Shown here piece by piece: positions 5,222-8,674 of a DNA stretch of 8,674 bases. The notes beneath the pieces are model-generated. The model had not been told where the DNA came from and made no database searches. It saw nothing but the letters and a program-made list of their open reading frames with translations. Made by a program: the position numbers and the translations under genes. The stretch spans positions 1 through 8,674 of the forward strand of contig DAOWHU010000076.1 of assembly GCA_030641245.1 (NCBI GenBank). The letters are read 5' to 3'. Position 1 is the stretch's first letter; every line of letters begins with the position of its first letter. The DNA comes from a bacterium. Lineage in GTDB: Bacteria; Patescibacteriota; Minisyncoccia; Moranbacterales; DUUL01.

Positions 5222-6415
5222 CTATTTGGCGATTTTGATGACTACACCAGCCCCAACAGTCTTCCCACCCTCTCGAATAGCAAACCGCATTCCATCTTCC
5301 ATCGCCACTGGAGCTCCCAACTTGATATTCAAGTTAACAGTATCTCCAGGCATTACCATTTCAACTCCTTCTGGCAAAATAACTTCACCAGTTACATCAG
5401 TAGTTCGGATATAAAATTGAGGTTTGTAGCCTTTGAAGAAAGGAGTATGTCGTCCGCCTTCTTCTTTAGTCAAAATATAAACTTCGGCTTCAAATTCAGT
5501 GTGAGGAGTAATACTTCCTGGTTTAGCCAATACTTGACCTCGCTCAATTTCTTCTTTTTTGGTTCCTCGAAGAAGAATTCCGGCGTTATCTCCAGCTTCG
5601 CCTCGGTCTAAAGTTTTATTAAACATTTCAACTCCAGTCACCGTGGTTTTAGTAGTATTCTTGATTCCAACAATTTCGACTTCTTCACCAACGTTTACAA
5701 CTCCTCGTTCGATTCGTCCAGTCACGACTGTTCCTCGACCTTCAATTGAGAAAATGTCTTCGATCGGTAGCAAGAAAGGTTTATCGATCTCTCTTTTTGG
5801 TTCTGGAATATTTTCATCAATAGCATCCATTAATTCCATAATTGGTTTAATAGCTTCGTCATCTTTGCTAGTAGCTTCTAAAGCTTTCAGAGCAGAACCC
5901 TTGATAATAACAGCATTTTCACCATCAAACTTGTATTGAGTAAGAAGTTCTCTAATCTCTTCTTCAACCAAATCGATTAATTCCTCATCATCAACCATAT
6001 CAACTTTATTCAGGAAAACAACAATTTGAGGTACGCCTACCTGTCGAGCCAAAAGAATGTGCTCTCGAGTTTGAGGCATAGGACCGTCGGTAGCAGATAC
6101 AACTAAGATGGAACCGTCCATTTGAGCTGCTCCAGTAATCATGTTCTTAATATAATCAGCATGGCCTGGACAGTCAACATGAGCATAATGCCTTTTATCA
6201 GTTTCATATTCAACGTGAGCGGTAGCAATCGTAATTCCTCGCTCTTTTTCTTCAGGAGCCTTATCGATTTCACTCACAGACTTCTTGGAAGCTGACTTTC
6301 CCATTAAATTCATACTGTGCAAAATAGCAGCAGTTAAAGTAGTCTTACCATGATCAACATGACCAATAGTTCCTACATTTACGTGAGTTTTTCCACGTTC
6401 AAATTTTTCACTCAT
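5222..6415 (-). CDS. tuf: Elongation factor Tu
   Basis: EF-Tu brings aminoacyl-tRNA to the ribosomal A site as a GTP complex. At 397 residues it is full length. The GTPase domain (1 to about 200) shows G1 GHVDHGKT (18-25), switch I RGITI (59-63), G3 DCPGH with catalytic H85 (81-85), G4 NKVD (136-139) and G5 SAL (174-176). Domains 2 and 3 follow, with GRGTVVTGRIERG and RGQVLAKPG in domain 2 and GGRHTPFFKGYKPQFYIRTTDVTG in domain 3. It ends in the typical GGKTVGAGVVIKI. It follows fusA as in the str operon, but has its own promoter in the 219-base gap, and the gene after it is murG rather than rpsJ. No clear Shine-Dalgarno precedes the ATG. A terminator at 5041-5071 ends the transcript. Identity is certain; no second tuf copy is visible in the window. 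Confidence 0.99.
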   Translation of the reverse strand: MSEKFERGKTHVNVGTIGHVDHGKTTLTAAILHSMNLMGKSASKKSVSEIDKAPEEKERGITIATAHVEYETDKRHYAHVDCPGHADYIKNMITGAAQMDGSILVVSATDGPMPQTREHILLARQVGVPQIVVFLNKVDMVDDEELIDLVEEEIRELLTQYKFDGENAVIIKGSALKALEATSKDDEAIKPIMELMDAIDENIPEPKREIDKPFLLPIEDIFSIEGRGTVVTGRIERGVVNVGEEVEIVGIKNTTKTTVTGVEMFNKTLDRGEAGDNAGILLRGTKKEEIERGQVLAKPGSITPHTEFEAEVYILTKEEGGRHTPFFKGYKPQFYIRTTDVTGEVILPEGVEMVMPGDTVNLNIKLGAPVAMEDGMRFAIREGGKTVGAGVVIKIAK

Positions 6416-6435
6416 AACAACTTTTTATTGTTCTA

Positions 6436-6536
6436 AGGGATTTACCACCCAGAAAACAATCATTAATTTTATTAAATTCAGCTTTTGCTTATTGAATGCA
6501 CTTCTTTGTTAAATTGCACTCAAACACACAATCCCT
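6436..6536 (-). promoter_or_regulatory. Foldable 5' leader of tuf (candidate cis-regulatory RNA)
   Basis: In the transcribed minus strand AGGGATT (from 6530-6536) and AATCCCT (from 6436-6442) can form a 7-bp closing stem about 90 bases apart. Inside it GAGTGCA (6515-6521) pairs with TGCATTC (6494-6500), including one G-U, and two small hairpins are possible at 6480-6489 (AGC/GCT) and 6463-6475 (TTAAT/ATTAA). The leader from the predicted start to the ATG is about 165 bases, long for a housekeeping gene. I recognise no known riboswitch; regulation is inferred from structure only. Confidence 0.35.
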
Positions 6537-6587
6537 GAAACTTGTTAACTTTATTATATAAAAAATTATAATAAATAAACCAATAGA

Positions 6588-6615
6588 ATAATACCAGAAA
6601 AACACCATTTGTCAA
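6588..6615 (-). promoter_or_regulatory. Strong predicted sigma70 promoter for tuf
   Basis: On the minus strand a perfect -35 box TTGACA (6610-6615) is followed after 16 bases by TATTAT (6588-6593), one base off the -10 consensus. It lies about 20 bases after the fusA stop codon. This is the best promoter match in the window and would drive tuf independently of the upstream str-type genes; the start point should be near 6581. Confidence 0.75.
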
Positions 6616-6634
6616 ACCATTCCAAAATTATTTT

Positions 6635-8674
6635 CTAAGCTTCCCCTTCTTTAATTTTTTCAGTAACACTAACTGGAACTTCTGAATAATGATCGAATTC
6701 CATGGAATAGTTGGCTCGTCCTTGAGTCATAGACCGTAATTGAGTCGAATACCCAAACAATGAAGCTAGGGGAACTTCCGCATGAATAAGCTTGGTTTTG
6801 ATTCTCTCGTCTCCTTGATCAACCATTTCTTTGATTTGACCTCGCTTAGAATTTAAGTCTCCCACTACGTCTCCCATAAATCCTTCCGGTGTAATTACCT
6901 CTACTTTCATAATCGGTTCTAAAATAACTGGCCCAGCATTTCTGGAGGCTTCTTGAAAAGCCATTGAGCTAGCAATTTTAAAAGCTCCTTCAGAAGAATC
7001 TACATCATGGAAAGAACCATCATAAACAGTAACTTTTATATCTACCATAGGGTAACCGGCTTGAACACCTTTCTCCATAGCACCTTCGACTCCCTTTTTG
7101 ATAGCCGGAATATATTCGCTTGGAATAACCCCTCCCTTAATTTCGTTAACAAACTCAAAGCCCTCGCCTTCTTCAGCCGGTTCAACTTTTAACCAACAAT
7201 GACCATACTGACCTCGACCACCAGATTGTCGAATATATTTTCCTTCTGCTTCAGCTAGTTTTCGAATAGTTTCTCTGTAAGCTACTCGAGGTTGACCGAC
7301 ATTGGCTTCAACTTTGAATTCTCGTCTTAATCGATCAACAATAATGTCCAAATGCAATTCACCCATTCCAGAAATAATGATTTGAGCTGTTTCTTCATCC
7401 GTCCGAACGGTAAAAGTTGGGTCTTCTTCCACTAATTTTTTTAAAGCAATCGCCATCTTTTCTTGATCAGCCTTGGTTTTAGGTTCAATGGAAATAGAAA
7501 TAACTGTTTCAGGAAATTTAATATTTTCTAAAACAATTTGATTGTCTTCATCGCATAAAGTATCTCCGGTAGTTGTATTCTTCATCCCCACTAAAGCTCC
7601 GATGCCTCCCGCGTAAATCTCTTCGATTTCTTCCCTATTATTAGAATGCATTTGAAGAATTCTTCCGATTCGCTCTTTTTTGCCTTTACTGGAATTATAA
7701 ACGTAAGAACCGGCTTTTAATGTTCCCGAATAAACTCGAAAAAAAACTAATTGACCAACATAAGGGTCAGTAGCAACCTTAAAAGCCAAAGCCGAAAAAG
7801 GCTCATTATCATCAGCTTTTCGAGTTATTTTTTCTTCTTCATCGCCAACTGCATTTCCTTCTATATCAGGAACATCCGCCGGCGAAGGAAGATAGTCAAT
7901 TACGGCATCCAAAACTTTTTGAACTCCTTTATTTTGAAGCGCAGTCCCAGTTAAAACTGGCTGAACTTCTCCAGCAATAGTTCCTTTCCGAAGAGCTTTC
8001 TTAATTTGATCTTTTGAAACTTCTCGTCCTTCTAGATAAACCTCCATTAATTTATCGTCCAACTCAGCTGCTTTTTCAATTAATTTTTCTCGCCATTCTT
8101 CCGCTTTTGCTTTCATTTCTTCGGGCATTTCTTTTTCCTCAACTACCTCTCCTTTTTCGCCAGAAAAATAATAGGCTTTCATTTCGATCAAATCAACCAC
8201 ACCTTGATGTTCGCCTTCTTCGCCAATCGGTAGCTGAACAGCGACTGCATTGGGAGATAATCGACTATGAATAGATTCTAGGGATCTTTCAAAACTGGCT
8301 CCGTCTTTATCGATTTTATTAATAAAACAAATTCTTGGAACATTATATTTATCGGCTTGTCGCCAAACGGTTTCAGATTGAGGTTCTACGCCCTCTTTTC
8401 CGTCAAAAATAACTACCCCGCCGTCTAAAACTCGTAAAGATCGTTCTACTTCTACCGTAAAATCAACGTGACCAGGAGTATCAATAATATTAACTTGGTA
8501 GTCCTTCCAGAAACAAGTAGTAGCGGCAGAAGTAATTGTAATCCCTCGCTCTTGCTCTTGTTCCATCCAGTCCATAATCGCTTCACCTTCATGAACTTCT
8601 CCAATTTTATGAGAAATACCAGTATAGAATAAAACCCGCTCGGTAACAGTTGTTTTACCGGCATCAATGTGAGC
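6635..8674 (-). CDS. fusA: Elongation factor G, N-terminus cut off by window edge
   Basis: EF-G is the GTPase that drives translocation and, with RRF, ribosome recycling. The frame is open to the right edge and begins there inside the P-loop with AHIDAGKT, so only about the first 15-20 residues are missing; the methionine at 8575 is internal (visible residue 34). The visible 679 residues include switch I RGITI (43-47), G3 DTPGH (65-69) and G4 NKID (119-122, commonly NKMD in EF-G). A G' insert rich in Glu/Lys follows, then domain II and domain III (GMGELHLDIIVDRL). Domain IV has the decoding-loop region YDGSFHDVDSSEGAF, and domain V ends RSMTQGRANYSMEFDHYSEVP. It ends in TAG at 6635-6637. It precedes tuf as in the str operon. 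No terminator hairpin is visible after it, so read-through into tuf remains possible despite the tuf promoter. Confidence 0.98.
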   Translation of the reverse strand, partial: AHIDAGKTTVTERVLFYTGISHKIGEVHEGEAIMDWMEQEQERGITITSAATTCFWKDYQVNIIDTPGHVDFTVEVERSLRVLDGGVVIFDGKEGVEPQSETVWRQADKYNVPRICFINKIDKDGASFERSLESIHSRLSPNAVAVQLPIGEEGEHQGVVDLIEMKAYYFSGEKGEVVEEKEMPEEMKAKAEEWREKLIEKAAELDDKLMEVYLEGREVSKDQIKKALRKGTIAGEVQPVLTGTALQNKGVQKVLDAVIDYLPSPADVPDIEGNAVGDEEEKITRKADDNEPFSALAFKVATDPYVGQLVFFRVYSGTLKAGSYVYNSSKGKKERIGRILQMHSNNREEIEEIYAGGIGALVGMKNTTTGDTLCDEDNQIVLENIKFPETVISISIEPKTKADQEKMAIALKKLVEEDPTFTVRTDEETAQIIISGMGELHLDIIVDRLRREFKVEANVGQPRVAYRETIRKLAEAEGKYIRQSGGRGQYGHCWLKVEPAEEGEGFEFVNEIKGGVIPSEYIPAIKKGVEGAMEKGVQAGYPMVDIKVTVYDGSFHDVDSSEGAFKIASSMAFQEASRNAGPVILEPIMKVEVITPEGFMGDVVGDLNSKRGQIKEMVDQGDERIKTKLIHAEVPLASLFGYSTQLRSMTQGRANYSMEFDHYSEVPVSVTEKIKEGEA

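Noticed and set aside
5559..5939. A 126-codon plus-strand frame inside tuf
   Set aside because: It is fully antisense to the conserved EF-Tu coding sequence, with no independent protein signature.
8452..8667. A 71-codon minus-strand frame at the right edge
   Set aside because: It is an out-of-frame shadow of fusA, whose correct frame (AHIDAGKT...) runs through the same bases.
1..8674. Use of TGA as glycine (code 25)
   Set aside because: None of the seven reading frames contains an in-frame TGA while glycine GGN codons are frequent, so the standard bacterial code fits.

Overview
The window is an AT-rich, gene-dense bacterial stretch in which all seven supported genes lie on the minus strand. 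It reads right to left: fusA (start cut off by the right edge), tuf, murG, a small zinc-ribbon gene, rplY/ctc (bL25), a secreted coiled-coil/lytic-transglycosylase-like protein, and uppP (end cut off by the left edge). The gene content, weak or absent Shine-Dalgarno sites, the MurG motif variants, the zinc-ribbon gene before bL25 and the word-rich intergenic repeats suggest a Candidate Phyla Radiation (Patescibacteria, Parcubacteria-like) genome. This placement is inference from gene style, not from a marker tree. The six visible stop codons are TAG (rplY, murG, tuf, fusA) or TAA (transglycosylase gene, zinc-ribbon gene). No gene uses TGA as stop or carries it in frame, which fits the standard bacterial code rather than the TGA=Gly code of some CPR lineages.

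Layout: 8674-6635 is EF-G. 6634-6416 holds a strong sigma70-type promoter and a foldable leader for tuf. 6415-5222 is EF-Tu, followed by an imperfect inverted repeat and the only textbook intrinsic terminator of the window (5041-5071). 5040-4788 holds another inverted repeat and a murG promoter. 4787-3669 is MurG. 3668-3527 holds a repeat and a promoter that places transcription start almost on the next start codon. 3526-2502 is a two-gene unit, zinc-ribbon protein plus bL25, 8 bases apart. 2501-2275 is dominated by a 160-base near-palindrome. 2274-892 is the cell-wall hydrolase, 891-693 two adjoining inverted repeats, and 692-1 UppP.

Two themes run through the genes: translation (EF-G, EF-Tu, bL25) and peptidoglycan (MurG makes lipid II, UppP recycles the undecaprenyl carrier, and the secreted coiled-coil protein probably cuts the wall). 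The genes themselves are ordinary housekeeping genes. The most unusual content is between them: nearly every break between transcription units is filled by a different long, imperfect inverted repeat built from short tandem words, and two of these share an exact 12-mer. These repeats look like folding or mobile REP/MITE-like elements. I see no CRISPR array, tRNA, rRNA, transposase, toxin or defence gene.
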